A stretch of DNA of 8,717 nucleotides from Candidatus Parcubacteria bacterium (GTDB lineage Bacteria; Patescibacteriota; Minisyncoccia; Minisyncoccales; UBA6532). Both the position numbers and the translations under genes were made by a program. Below, in pieces: positions 1 through 7,034 of this stretch (its first letter is position 1; every line of letters begins with the position of its first letter). The stretch lies in the NCBI GenBank assembly GCA_030645645.1, contig JAUSNC010000014.1:1-8717 (forward strand). Direction: 5' to 3'. The notes under the pieces were generated by a model. The model did no database searches. It was given only the letters and a program-made list of their open reading frames with translations, and was not told where the DNA came from.

Positions 1-257
1 CAGTGTCTGATGGAAAATATCTTTACAGGGCCAAGTCTCCAAAAATAAAAGTGGTTGACCGAACAGGCGCCGGAGACGCTTTTGGTTCCGGATTTGTTTC
101 GGGATTTATAAAAAAAGGAACAGTTGATGAGGCTATCCAGATGGGGACGGCTAATGCGATAGCATGTCTGAAAGACTGGGGGGCAAAAGACGGCTTGCTC
201 CGGTCCGGCCAGAAATGGCAAAGAGTCAAAGTAGAAAAAGAACCTTGTTTAAAATAA
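1..257 (+). CDS. PfkB-family carbohydrate kinase, C-terminal part (5' truncated by window)
   Basis: The reading frame enters from the left edge (first full codon at 3) and stops at TAA 255-257; only about 84 C-terminal residues are visible. They contain the PfkB signature 2, VVDRTGAGDAFGSGF, in which the GAGD segment forms the anion hole and its Asp is the catalytic base that activates the sugar hydroxyl for phosphorylation by ATP. The C-terminal helix pattern after it fits ribokinase/fructokinase-type enzymes. The sugar substrate cannot be read from this part. A fructose-bisphosphate aldolase starts 13 nt downstream, so a role in phosphorylating a hexose or hexose phosphate ahead of aldol cleavage is plausible, but that is inference from context. 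The GTG at position 3 should not be taken as the start: the family is about 300 residues and the N-terminal domain is missing. Confidence 0.88.
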   Translation, partial: VSDGKYLYRAKSPKIKVVDRTGAGDAFGSGFVSGFIKKGTVDEAIQMGTANAIACLKDWGAKDGLLRSGQKWQRVKVEKEPCLK

Positions 258-270
258 TTTTCGTATATTA

Positions 271-1134
271 ATGAAAAAATTAGACTACTATTTTAAAAAA
301 GCTGCCAAGGAAAATTTTGCAATCGGCCAATTCAATGTTTCAACCCTTGAAGCTTTAAAGGCGGTCGTTGCGGCCTCTGGCGTCTTAAACAGCCCGGTAA
401 TCGTGGGAGTGTCCGAGGGAGAAAGCAGGTTTTTAGGATTAAAGCAGATTGTATCCTTGGTGAAGGTATTTCGGGAAGAAACCAAATTCCCTATTTTCTT
501 AAATCTTGACCACGGAAAAACTTTTGAGTATATTAAAAAGGCTATTGATGCGGGTTTTGACAGCTGTCATTTCGACGGTTCCCAGCTCAAATTTGAGGAG
601 AATATAATAATTTCAAAGCAAGTCGTAAAATATGCAAAAGGAAAAGGAGTATTTATTGAGGGGGAAATCGGATTTGTGAAAGGTTCTTCAACGCTTCTGG
701 AAAAATCTCCTGAAATAAATTATGAGGACCTGACAGATCCTTTAATGGCAAAGGAATTTATAAATAAAACAGGCATTGATAGATTAGCCGTAAATGTGGG
801 AACATTTCATGGAGTCAACGCTTCAGGAGACGCTTTGAGGATTAACCTGCAGAGACTGGAAGAAATCAGGAATGCGGTCGGTAATTTCCCTCTGGTGCTC
901 CACGGCGCGTCCGGGGTATTGCCAGAAGATATAAAAAAAGCTATAAATCTAGGTATTAGAAAGATAAACCTGAATACCGAATTAAGACTGGCTTTTACCA
1001 ATGCGTTAAAACGCGCTTTTGATGAAAATCCGAAGGAAATCATTCCCTATAAGTATTTGCCCGGAGCCGCTCAGGCGGTTCAGAAGATAGTTGAAGAAAA
1101 AATCAATTTATTCGGAAGCAATAATAAGATTTAA
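271..1134 (+). CDS. fba: Class II (zinc) fructose-bisphosphate aldolase
   Basis: This 287-residue protein has the length and motif order of class IIB aldolases (the Fba/GatY/KbaY group). It should cleave fructose-1,6-bisphosphate (or a tagatose analogue) to dihydroxyacetone phosphate and glyceraldehyde-3-phosphate in the cytosol. Visible motifs in order are NLDHG (catalytic Asp and zinc-ligand His), FDGS, IEGEIG (acidic metal-site segment), NVGTFHG (second zinc His), LHGASG (third zinc His plus phosphate-binding glycines) and KINLNTELR (phosphate and substrate binding). The ATG at 271 places the first conserved segment (IGQFNV) at the usual distance. No Shine-Dalgarno sequence is present. It follows a PfkB kinase by 13 nt and precedes a ferredoxin by 2 nt, so it sits in an operon. 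Fructose versus tagatose bisphosphate specificity cannot be settled by eye. Confidence 0.93.
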   Translation: MKKLDYYFKKAAKENFAIGQFNVSTLEALKAVVAASGVLNSPVIVGVSEGESRFLGLKQIVSLVKVFREETKFPIFLNLDHGKTFEYIKKAIDAGFDSCHFDGSQLKFEENIIISKQVVKYAKGKGVFIEGEIGFVKGSSTLLEKSPEINYEDLTDPLMAKEFINKTGIDRLAVNVGTFHGVNASGDALRINLQRLEEIRNAVGNFPLVLHGASGVLPEDIKKAINLGIRKINLNTELRLAFTNALKRAFDENPKEIIPYKYLPGAAQAVQKIVEEKINLFGSNNKI

Positions 1135-1136
1135 TA

Positions 1137-1358
1137 ATGGCTAAAATAATATTTGAGAAGGAAAAGTGTATAGGTTGCGGTACTTGTTCAGTACTCTGCC
1201 CGAAGTTTTGGGAAATGCCGGGAGACGGAAAGTCCCATTTAAAAGATTCCATAATAAATCCGAAAACTAAAAACGAAGAATTAGAAATTAAAAGAATTGA
1301 ATGCAATCAGGATGCGGCAGACGGCTGTCCAGTCCAGATTATTCATATAACTAAATAA
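1137..1358 (+). CDS. Single-cluster [4Fe-4S] ferredoxin
   Basis: A 73-residue soluble electron carrier. The N-terminal CIGCGTC segment gives cysteines 11, 14 and 17, and the C-terminal GCPV gives cysteine 64; together these are the four expected ligands of one [4Fe-4S] cluster. The second cluster of bacterial 2[4Fe-4S] ferredoxins is absent and is replaced by a 35-residue linker. Two extra cysteines, C21 and C56, lie where monocluster ferredoxins of the Thermotoga/Desulfovibrio type often carry a disulfide. The start codon is 2 nt after the aldolase stop, and L25 starts 4 nt after this gene ends, so it is translated within the same operon. The redox partner is not visible. Finding it with glycolytic and ribosomal genes probably reflects compact genome packing rather than a shared pathway. 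Confidence 0.92.
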   Translation: MAKIIFEKEKCIGCGTCSVLCPKFWEMPGDGKSHLKDSIINPKTKNEELEIKRIECNQDAADGCPVQIIHITK

Positions 1359-1362
1359 CAAT

Positions 1363-2073
1363 ATGTTGAGTCTTCAAGCTAAAATTCGTAAAATCATAGG
1401 AGCAAAAACAAAAACTCTCCGACAAAAAGGAGTTTTACCGGTTATTCTCTATGGCCCGAAAACTAAATCTGTTTCTTTAGAAGTCCAAACTAAAGATTTT
1501 GAAAAAGCATATAAGGAAGCGGGACAATCTTCCTTAATTTCTCTTGAAATAGAAGGCGATAAGGAAAAGAACCTTGCCCTTATTCAGAATATACAATGGG
1601 ACTCCATAACAGGCGGCCCTAAACACGCTGATTTTTACCAGCCCGATCTTACAAAAAAGATACAAGCCCTGGTTCCTATTGTTTTAGAGGGCATTGCTCC
1701 GGCTGTTAAAGATTTGGGAGGCACCTTGGTGACGACAATTTCAGAGGTTTTTGTAAAGGCATTGCCCCAGGATTTGCCGAAGGAAATAAGAGCCAGTGTT
1801 GAAACATTGAAAACATTTGAAGATAATATTTTTATCAAGGACCTTAAAATAGGGAATGGTATTGAAATTCTAAAACATACAGGCGGTGAAATAGTGGCTC
1901 GCGTCACTCATCCTGAAAAAGTTGATGAGGAATTAGCTAAGCCGGTTGTTGACAATGTCGGTGAGGTGGAGAGAGTAGGCGACAAGAAGAAAGAAGAAGA
2001 AGCGATAGAGGAGGCTGAAGAAAAAAAGAAGCCGGCAGAGGCAAAAGCTCCTAAGGAAGAAAAAAAATCCTAA
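1363..2073 (+). CDS. rplY: Ribosomal protein L25/CTC (TL5-like, long form)
   Basis: A 236-residue protein whose N-terminal ~95 residues form the L25 5S-rRNA-binding domain: the opening LSLQAKIRK, the RQKGVLPVILYGPKTKSVSLEV segment and the later HADFYQ are typical. A second beta-rich domain (about residues 100-185, from IVLEGIAPAVKDLGG onward) corresponds to the C-terminal domain of TL5/CTC, so this is the long general-stress form rather than the ~94-residue E. coli form. It ends in a highly charged, low-complexity Lys/Glu/Ala tail from about residue 200, common in CTC proteins. It binds 5S rRNA in the large-subunit central protuberance. The ATG at 1363 gives the family N-terminus directly. 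It is the last gene of the tightly spaced kinase-aldolase-ferredoxin group; I see no strong terminator after it. Confidence 0.94.
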   Translation: MLSLQAKIRKIIGAKTKTLRQKGVLPVILYGPKTKSVSLEVQTKDFEKAYKEAGQSSLISLEIEGDKEKNLALIQNIQWDSITGGPKHADFYQPDLTKKIQALVPIVLEGIAPAVKDLGGTLVTTISEVFVKALPQDLPKEIRASVETLKTFEDNIFIKDLKIGNGIEILKHTGGEIVARVTHPEKVDEELAKPVVDNVGEVERVGDKKKEEEAIEEAEEKKKPAEAKAPKEEKKS

Positions 2074-2114
2074 TCAATTTTCTTTTCCAACAGATTATCA
2101 ATTCTCAGCGGTAT

Positions 2115-2120
2115 TATAAT
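2115..2120 (+). promoter_or_regulatory. Possible -10 box before the lytic transglycosylase gene
   Basis: A perfect TATAAT lies 30 nt upstream of the ATG at 2151, in the 77-nt gap after L25. No good TTGACA-like -35 hexamer sits at the right distance (the best match, TTATCA at 2095-2100, gives a spacer of only 14), so it is a weak call. The gap is AT-rich, so a chance match is quite possible. Confidence 0.35.
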
Positions 2121-2150
2121 AAATAATATCTTCGTCAGTGAGTTTCTACT

Positions 2151-3587
2151 ATGAAAGATCTATTTTTTAAAATAACAGTTTTGTCTGTTTTAGGCATTCT
2201 GTCTGTTTTCGGTTTGAAAACATTTTCCGGAACGGCAGAATCCGCTGAAGACCTTGCGGTAATCTGTCTTCCGGAGGAAATAGAGCAAACCTGCCAAAAC
2301 ATTACGCCTACTGAATGCCGCGTTATTTTGGAAAAATGCGGAAATTATTATATTGCTGAAAGCGCCAGAATTGAAAATGATCTCACGAAAACCTCCGCTG
2401 AGAAAGCCACTCTCCAGAATAAGGTTAACAGTTTGAACAGTAAAATAAAAAATCTTTCCTACCAGATAAACCAAAGTAATCTTGTTATAAAAGATTTAGG
2501 TTTTCAAATAGAAGATACAAAAGGATCTATTGATAAAACAAATATAAAGGTTGATGATTCAAAACAGAAATTGGCCGGCATATTAAGAACCATATATGAG
2601 GAAGATCAGCGATCCACCGCGGAAGTATTTCTTGCCGAAGGGATTTCCGATTTCTTTGATAATCTGGTTTCGCTGGAAGCTCTAAATGAAAAAAATAAGG
2701 AACTTCTTGACCAGATAAAATCCTTAAAAATATATTTAGAAGATCAGAAAGTATCCCTAGATGAAGAAAAAGGGGATTTAGAAAAAGTCGTATCTTTACA
2801 AGCTCTCGCCAAGCAGGAAAGTGAAAGCGCGAAGAAAGAGCAGGAAAATCTTCTTACGGTTACAAAAGGGAAGGAGAGCGAGTATCAAAAATTACTCTTA
2901 GCCACTAAAAAAAGAGCCCAGGAAATAAATTCCCGACTCTTTGAACTTATTGGCGTGCCGGCGGCGCCGACTTTCGGCGAAGCCTATCAAATTGCCAAAT
3001 TCGTTTCTGGTCAGACAGGGGTAAGACCTGCGCTTTTACTGGCCGTTTTGTATCAAGAATCAAGTATTGGTAAAAACGTTGGCCAGTGCTATTTAAAGGA
3101 TATAACGAACGGCCGCGGCGTTAGGGTTAATGGAACGCCTATCTCTAATGTTATGAAGCCTTCTCGGGATGTGCAACCTTTCTTACAGATTACGGAGGCG
3201 CTGGGGAGGGATCCTTTAAATACGCCAGTTTCCTGTCCGATTCCTTCAGTCGGAGGTTATGGAGGAGCAATGGGTCCGGCTCAATTCATTCCTTCTACTT
3301 GGGCTAATCCTCAATACAATTATGGTCAGAAGGTTGCCGAGTTGACGGGCAAACCGGCCGATCCGTGGAATATTAATGACGCTTTCTTGGCCGCAGGCCT
3401 TTATCTTGCTAAGGCTGGCGCGACTAAACAAACCTACGACTACGAATGGTGTTCAGCCCTAACCTATTTTGCTGGAAGCTGTTCCTCGATTAATCAAATA
3501 CGTTATGAATTTTACGGTGATAATGTTATGTACTGGGCTGCAAAATTTGATCAAGATATTAAAGACCTGGATAGCGGCCTGAAATAA
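2151..3587 (+). CDS. Secreted coiled-coil protein with C-terminal lytic transglycosylase (MltB-like SLT) domain
   Basis: This 478-residue protein has an N-terminal signal or anchor (hydrophobic residues about 7-22, then a polar region with a possible cleavage site near ESA at 30-32). A short cysteine-containing segment follows (C39, C48, C56, C63). Residues about 70-260 form two long coiled-coil stretches separated by LRTIYEEDQRSTAEVFLAE; this layout resembles the N-terminal region of PcsB/EnvC-type cell-separation proteins. From about 275 a transglycosylase fold follows: LLLAVLYQESSIG holds the likely catalytic Glu303, and GGAMGPAQFIPSTW (from 371) plus WNINDAFLAAGLYLAKAG are the hallmarks of the MltB/SLT_2 group. 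It should cut glycan strands of peptidoglycan at the cell surface. The combination suggests a hydrolase whose activity is controlled by its coiled coil, but a partner such as FtsEX is not visible here. No clear Shine-Dalgarno sequence precedes the ATG. Confidence 0.87.
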   Translation: MKDLFFKITVLSVLGILSVFGLKTFSGTAESAEDLAVICLPEEIEQTCQNITPTECRVILEKCGNYYIAESARIENDLTKTSAEKATLQNKVNSLNSKIKNLSYQINQSNLVIKDLGFQIEDTKGSIDKTNIKVDDSKQKLAGILRTIYEEDQRSTAEVFLAEGISDFFDNLVSLEALNEKNKELLDQIKSLKIYLEDQKVSLDEEKGDLEKVVSLQALAKQESESAKKEQENLLTVTKGKESEYQKLLLATKKRAQEINSRLFELIGVPAAPTFGEAYQIAKFVSGQTGVRPALLLAVLYQESSIGKNVGQCYLKDITNGRGVRVNGTPISNVMKPSRDVQPFLQITEALGRDPLNTPVSCPIPSVGGYGGAMGPAQFIPSTWANPQYNYGQKVAELTGKPADPWNINDAFLAAGLYLAKAGATKQTYDYEWCSALTYFAGSCSSINQIRYEFYGDNVMYWAAKFDQDIKDLDSGLK

Positions 3588-3612
3588 AATATCTATTTTC
3601 TCTAACAGAAAA

Positions 3613-3645
3613 CTCTGGCCTTTTTAGCCAGAGCTTTTTGTTTTT
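3613..3645. terminator. Bidirectional intrinsic terminator between convergent genes
   Basis: A 7-bp GC-rich stem, CTCTGGC (3613-3619) with GCCAGAG (3627-3633), closes a 7-nt loop. On the + strand it is followed by two T5 runs separated by one G (3635-3645), giving a strong terminator for the transglycosylase gene. On the - strand the stem is followed by T4, so it can also terminate the rpmE-prfA transcript. It lies between the + strand stop at 3587 and the prfA stop, with the + strand T-tract reaching the last two bases of the prfA stop codon. Confidence 0.88.
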
Positions 3646-4693
3646 AATCCTCTTTTTGAATTTTTACTAGTGCTTCCACTATGGGTTCCAATTTGCCTGA
3701 AAAAATTCCTTCAATATTATGCCAGCTTTTTTGGATGCGGTGGTCTGTAACTCTGTCTTGAGGAATATTATATGTTCTTATTTTTTCCGCTCTTTTCGCC
3801 CATTTTATTTGTGATTTCCGGGCGCCGGCTGTTTTTTCTCCTTCATCTATCTCTCTTTTTTCAAGAATTCTGGCTTCCAGAATCTTCATTGCATTCTTTT
3901 TATTCTGCAGCTGGTTTCTCTCCGTCTGGGAAGTTACCACGATGCCGCTTGGCAAATGTGTTATTCTTACCGCCGATTCTGTTTTCTGGACATATTGTCC
4001 TCCGGCTCCCGATGCTTTATACGTATCTATTTTCAGATCATTGGGTTTTACTAAAATTTGGGATTTATCAGGCTTTGCCAATACGGCTACCGAAGCGGTA
4101 GAGGTGTGGATCCTGCCGTTTTTTTCAGTAGAAGGTATTCTTTGTATGCGGTGTACGCCGCCTTCGTATTTGAGATTAAACCAGGATTTCTTTCCTGACA
4201 ACTCAAAGATTATTTCCTTATATCCGCCCAATTCCGTGCCATGGGAATCCAATACGCTCATTTTCCATCCCTGCCCCATTGCATAGCGGGAATACATTTT
4301 ATACAGGTTTGCCGCGAATAAAGAGGCTTCATCGCCTCCCGTTCCCGCCCTTATTTCCATTATAAGGGAATTGGGCCCTAAATCTTCAGTATCCTCTTTT
4401 AATATTCTCTTTATTTCGCTTTCCAGTTTTTTCTGTCTTTCAACCAAGGATTTTAATTCTTCTTCGGCAAGCGAGGACAATTCAAAATCATCAGGGGAGG
4501 CGATAATTGCCTTATTTTCCCCGATTTCTTTCTCTATTGCCCGAAGTTCTTCCCCTTTTTTAATGATATCTTCAAGAAAACTGCTTCTTTTGGACAGTTC
4601 TTCTATTTTATCGGGATCTGCGTCTTTTGTCAGAAGGGAAATCTGCTGCAGAATTTCTTGGTATTCATTTTTAAAAACTTCAAAATCAATCAT
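3644..4693 (-). CDS. prfA: Peptide chain release factor 1
   Basis: A 349-residue class I release factor that reads UAA and UAG in the ribosomal A site and triggers peptidyl-tRNA hydrolysis. Residues about 1-105 are the helical N-terminal domain. The central domain holds RAGTGGDEASLFA (115-127) and the codon-recognition loop RIPSTEKNGRIHTS; this RIPxTE context is that of RF1, not the SPF motif of RF2. The tripeptide is PST (187-189) where E. coli has PAT. The catalytic GGQ is at 231-233 in SGAGGQYVQKTES; the two positions after the usual GGQHVN motif differ (Tyr-Val-Gln). The start is the ATG complementary to 4691-4693. It lies 61 nt downstream of rpmE on the same strand, a pairing also seen in other bacteria. 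prmC, which often follows prfA, is not adjacent. Confidence 0.97.
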   Translation of the reverse strand: MIDFEVFKNEYQEILQQISLLTKDADPDKIEELSKRSSFLEDIIKKGEELRAIEKEIGENKAIIASPDDFELSSLAEEELKSLVERQKKLESEIKRILKEDTEDLGPNSLIMEIRAGTGGDEASLFAANLYKMYSRYAMGQGWKMSVLDSHGTELGGYKEIIFELSGKKSWFNLKYEGGVHRIQRIPSTEKNGRIHTSTASVAVLAKPDKSQILVKPNDLKIDTYKASGAGGQYVQKTESAVRITHLPSGIVVTSQTERNQLQNKKNAMKILEARILEKREIDEGEKTAGARKSQIKWAKRAEKIRTYNIPQDRVTDHRIQKSWHNIEGIFSGKLEPIVEALVKIQKED

Positions 4694-4754
4694 AAAATAG
4701 ATGACTTAATAATTCCTATATATTTTTCGGAGAAAAATTGCACAAAAAAGAGGT

Positions 4755-4982
4755 CTATTTCTTTTTTCCTTTTGCATCTGTTTTTTTAGCCAGTCTTTTT
4801 CTGAATTTTTCCACTCTTCCCATGGTATCAATGATCTTCGCCTTGCCGGAGTAAAACGGATGGCATTTTGAGCAAATTTCAATTTCAATAAGTTCTTTGG
4901 TTGAACCTACTGTGAAGGAATTGCCGCAGGCGCATTGCACTCGCGCTTTCTGATGATAGACTGGATGAATATCTTTTTTCAT
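4755..4982 (-). CDS. rpmE: Ribosomal protein L31 (zinc-binding form)
   Basis: A 75-residue large-subunit protein. It starts [10 protein letters not shown], and has CACG (C17, C19) and [11 protein letters not shown] (C37, C40), the four-cysteine zinc-binding set of the C+ form of L31. The C-terminal tail is rich in lysine, as expected for rRNA contact and the intersubunit bridge. L31 forms with and without the cysteines are exchanged under zinc control in many bacteria; only the cysteine form is seen here. A good - strand promoter lies about 30-55 nt upstream, and prfA follows, so the two are probably one transcript. No Shine-Dalgarno sequence is visible ahead of the ATG. Confidence 0.97.
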   Translation of the reverse strand: MKKDIHPVYHQKARVQCACGNSFTVGSTKELIEIEICSKCHPFYSGKAKIIDTMGRVEKFRKRLAKKTDAKGKKK

Positions 4983-5011
4983 AAAAATGAGTTGTATATT
5001 TAATATAACCT

Positions 5012-5039
5012 ATTATAATAAACTAAGCCAGAAAAGCAA
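5012..5039 (-). promoter_or_regulatory. Sigma70-like promoter for rpmE-prfA
   Basis: Read on the - strand: TTGCTT (complement of 5034-5039), a 16-nt spacer, then a perfect TATAAT (complement of 5012-5017), with the rpmE start about 30 nt downstream. The position in the divergent gap between rpmE and rpsB supports the call. Confidence 0.65.
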
Positions 5040-5092
5040 GGCCATTGCGCGGACTTGCCTTAATTGCGCTCATATGATAAATTAATGATTAT

Positions 5093-5098
5093 TATAAT
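5093..5098 (+). promoter_or_regulatory. Possible -10 box for rpsB-tsf
   Basis: A perfect TATAAT on the + strand, 25 nt upstream of the rpsB ATG. The -35 region at the ideal distance (5070-5075) reads TCATAT, a poor match, so only the -10 is supported. The 140-nt divergent gap must hold a + strand promoter somewhere, and this is the best candidate. Confidence 0.4.
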
Positions 5099-5122
5099 AT
5101 ATAATCAGTAAATTAGTTTTTT

Positions 5123-5866
5123 ATGGCGACCAAAAAAGAAAATATTGCTAAAATAGATATTGAGGAAATGGCTAAGGCCGGCGTTCATTTCGGACACAGA
5201 AGTTCAAATATGAACCCGAAGATGAAACCCTATATTGCCGGCATCAGAAACACCATCAATGTTTTTGATTTGGAAAAAACCATCGAGAAAATGCAGGAAG
5301 CTCTTCAGTTTTTAAATAAGCTCGTTGCCGAGGGTAAGACAGTTTTGTTTGTCGGCACCAAAGTCCAGGTCAAATATATTGTCAGGGAAGTAGCGGAACA
5401 ATGCGCTTTTCCTTATGTTAATGAAAGGTGGCTTGGGGGCACATTCACCAATTTCACCGGCATTACGAAAAGATTGGATTATTTCAAGGACTTGGAAAGA
5501 AAGAGAGCGGCAGGAGAGCTTGAAAAGTATACAAAGAAAGAAAGACTGGAAATTGATAAAGAATTAAAAAGGCTTGAGATAAAATTCGGCGGAATAAAAA
5601 ATATGACCAAGTTGCCTGATGCCATATTTATCTGTGATATGAAAAAAGACGAGATAGCCGTCAGGGAGGCGAATCAGACCGGAGTGAAAATAATCGGAAT
5701 AGCCGATGCGAATGTTGATCCCGGTTTGGCGGATTTTCCGATTCCCGGCAATGACGATGCGGCTTCCTCTGTAAGATATATTCTTGAAAAAGTAAAAGAA
5801 ATTATTCTCAAGGCAAAATCAGAGATTCCTTCTGTAAAGCAGGAGGTTCCTTCGGAAAAGAAATAA
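5123..5866 (+). CDS. rpsB: Ribosomal protein S2
   Basis: A 247-residue small-subunit protein with all the family landmarks: AGVHFGHRSSNMNPKMKPYI (about 19-38), NVFDLEKT, FVGTKVQVKYIV, RWLGGTFTNF, LPDAIFICDMKKDEIAVREA and IGIADANVDP. In the last of these an Ala stands where most S2 proteins have Thr (DTNxDP). The helical hairpin that inserts between residues about 115 and 155 is strongly charged. A short Lys/Glu tail ends the protein. It is the first gene of the rpsB-tsf unit, with tsf 30 nt downstream. The ATG is the only sensible start, and no Shine-Dalgarno sequence precedes it. The usual third and fourth partners of this operon, pyrH and frr, are not here. Confidence 0.98.
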   Translation: MATKKENIAKIDIEEMAKAGVHFGHRSSNMNPKMKPYIAGIRNTINVFDLEKTIEKMQEALQFLNKLVAEGKTVLFVGTKVQVKYIVREVAEQCAFPYVNERWLGGTFTNFTGITKRLDYFKDLERKRAAGELEKYTKKERLEIDKELKRLEIKFGGIKNMTKLPDAIFICDMKKDEIAVREANQTGVKIIGIADANVDPGLADFPIPGNDDAASSVRYILEKVKEIILKAKSEIPSVKQEVPSEKK

Positions 5867-5896
5867 AAGTATTATTTTCTAATTTGTAATCAGACA

Positions 5897-6487
5897 ATGG
5901 CTATTATTATAGAAAAAATAAAACAGCTTCGTCAGGAAACAGGATTTTCTTTGGCAGAATGCAAGAATGCCATGGAAGAAGCGGGAGGAGATATTGAAAA
6001 GGCAAAAAAAATATTAAACCAAAAAGAAACCAAGATTGCGGGAAAGAGATCGGAAAGAGCGACAAAGCAGGGGATTATCACCAGTTATATTCATTCAAAC
6101 AAGAAAGTTGGAGTTTTGCTTGATTTAAGGTGTGAGACCGATTTTGTCGCCAGGGGAGAAGAATTCAATAATCTTGCCCACGAATTATGCCTTCAGATAG
6201 CGGCAATGAAACCAATATATGTAAAAGCGGAGGACATACCGGAAGAGTTTGTGGATGGAGAAACGAAGATTTATAAGGAACAATTTAAGGATTCCGGAAA
6301 ACCTCAGAAAATAATTGATCAGATAATAGAAGGGAAGTTGAATAAGTACAAGGAAGAAGTTTCCTTGATGTCCCAGCTCTGGATAAAAGATGACACAAAA
6401 ACAATCAAAGATTTGATTAACCAGTATATTGCAAAAATAGGGGAGAATATTGTTATTAACAAATTTAATTATTACGAGGTAATTTAA
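5897..6487 (+). CDS. tsf: Elongation factor Ts, short form
   Basis: A 196-residue nucleotide exchange factor for EF-Tu. The N-terminal UBA-like domain (IKQLRQETGFSLAECKNAMEEAGGDIEKAKKIL, about 8-40) is followed by a linker and the core domain with ETDFVAR (about 81-87), whose Asp-Phe pair pushes between the EF-Tu G-domain helices and displaces Mg-GDP. A single core subdomain follows, so this resembles the ~196-residue Thermus form, which acts as a dimer, rather than the 283-residue E. coli form. The gene lies 30 nt after rpsB, the standard order, and its stop is 2 nt before the next start. Confidence 0.97.
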   Translation: MAIIIEKIKQLRQETGFSLAECKNAMEEAGGDIEKAKKILNQKETKIAGKRSERATKQGIITSYIHSNKKVGVLLDLRCETDFVARGEEFNNLAHELCLQIAAMKPIYVKAEDIPEEFVDGETKIYKEQFKDSGKPQKIIDQIIEGKLNKYKEEVSLMSQLWIKDDTKTIKDLINQYIAKIGENIVINKFNYYEVI

Positions 6488-6489
6488 AT

Positions 6490-6846
6490 ATGGCGGAACA
6501 AATTGCCCAGATAATTTTAATAGGCAGCTTAGGAGGAATGATTTATATGTTTCTGATTAAGATGCCGAGCGTTGCGAAACTGCCTGCTGATTCTCTGATT
6601 GGAAATAGACTGACTTTTTCAGCATTGGGAAAAGGACTGAAGAATATTCCGTTGTTTAAGGATGTCTCCTTCTATAACATCCTGAAAAAAATTCTTTTAA
6701 AAATTAAAATACTTGCTCTTAAAGCGGAAAATCAAACCAGCAGCTTGCTGGAGAAATTACATCAGAAATCACAAGCTGCGGAAAAAACCAAAACAAAGAG
6801 CGATAATTATTGGAAGGAAATAAGAAAGGCAAAAGATGGGAAGTAA
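6490..6846 (+). CDS. Small membrane-anchored protein of unknown function
   Basis: I do not recognise this 118-residue protein. It has one N-terminal hydrophobic segment (about residues 5-25, IAQIILIGSLGGMIYMFLI) that should span the membrane. A basic amphipathic stretch follows (about 60-85, rich in Lys/Leu/Ile), and the tail is highly charged, ending KKAKDGK-like in Lys and Glu residues. The start codon is 2 nt after the tsf stop and has a GAGG at 6476-6479 at a proper 10-nt spacing; this is one of the few genes here with a plausible Shine-Dalgarno sequence, and that sequence lies inside the end of tsf. Tight coupling to tsf argues that it is real and co-transcribed. A role at the membrane is all that can be inferred. 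Confidence 0.7.
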   Translation: MAEQIAQIILIGSLGGMIYMFLIKMPSVAKLPADSLIGNRLTFSALGKGLKNIPLFKDVSFYNILKKILLKIKILALKAENQTSSLLEKLHQKSQAAEKTKTKSDNYWKEIRKAKDGK

Positions 6847-6870
6847 TCTTAAATGCTCTGCCCGCCATTT

Positions 6871-6942
6871 GCCGAGATAGCTCAGTGGTAGAGCAACTGT
6901 TTTGTAAACAGTAGGTCGTGGGTTCGAATCCCTCTCTCGGCT
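6871..6942 (+). tRNA. tRNA-Thr (anticodon UGU)
   Basis: A full 72-nt cloverleaf can be drawn. The acceptor stem is GCCGAGA/TCTCGGC (7 bp), the D stem GCTC/GAGC with a short 7-nt loop, and the anticodon stem ACTGT/ACAGT with loop TTTGTAA, giving anticodon TGT, which reads ACA and probably other Thr codons. The variable loop is 5 nt, and the T arm is GTGGG-TTCGAAT-CCCTC. Position 50-64 in the T stem is a U-U mismatch. The discriminator base is T and the following bases are CCC, so the CCA end is not encoded and must be added by a nucleotidyltransferase. It sits 24 nt after the small membrane protein gene and upstream of the rRNA promoter. Confidence 0.96.
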
Positions 6943-6968
6943 CCCGGTATTAATGTTTTACAAAATGA

Positions 6969-6996
6969 TTGACAAGGTTTGCTGGTTTGGTAATAT
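6969..6996 (+). promoter_or_regulatory. Strong sigma70-type promoter for the rRNA operon
   Basis: A consensus TTGACA (6969-6974), a 16-nt spacer and TAATAT (6991-6996), preceded by TG one base upstream, which makes an extended -10. Transcription should begin near 7003. It is the best promoter in the gene-free stretch 6943-7325 and lies about 330 nt ahead of the 16S 5' end, so the leader, including its terminator, would be transcribed from here. Confidence 0.75.
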
Positions 6997-7034
6997 TATC
7001 TGGTAGTAAGCTAATATTAAAAATAATAAATAAT

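Noticed and set aside
3772..4700. Plus-strand open frames opposite prfA (3772-4101, 3942-4286, 4371-4700)
   Set aside because: They are antisense to a fully convincing RF1 gene, and their composition is what reverse-strand reading of that gene gives.
4706..4888. A 60-residue - strand frame overlapping the rpmE end
   Set aside because: It overlaps L31 in another frame and has no start signal or recognisable domain.
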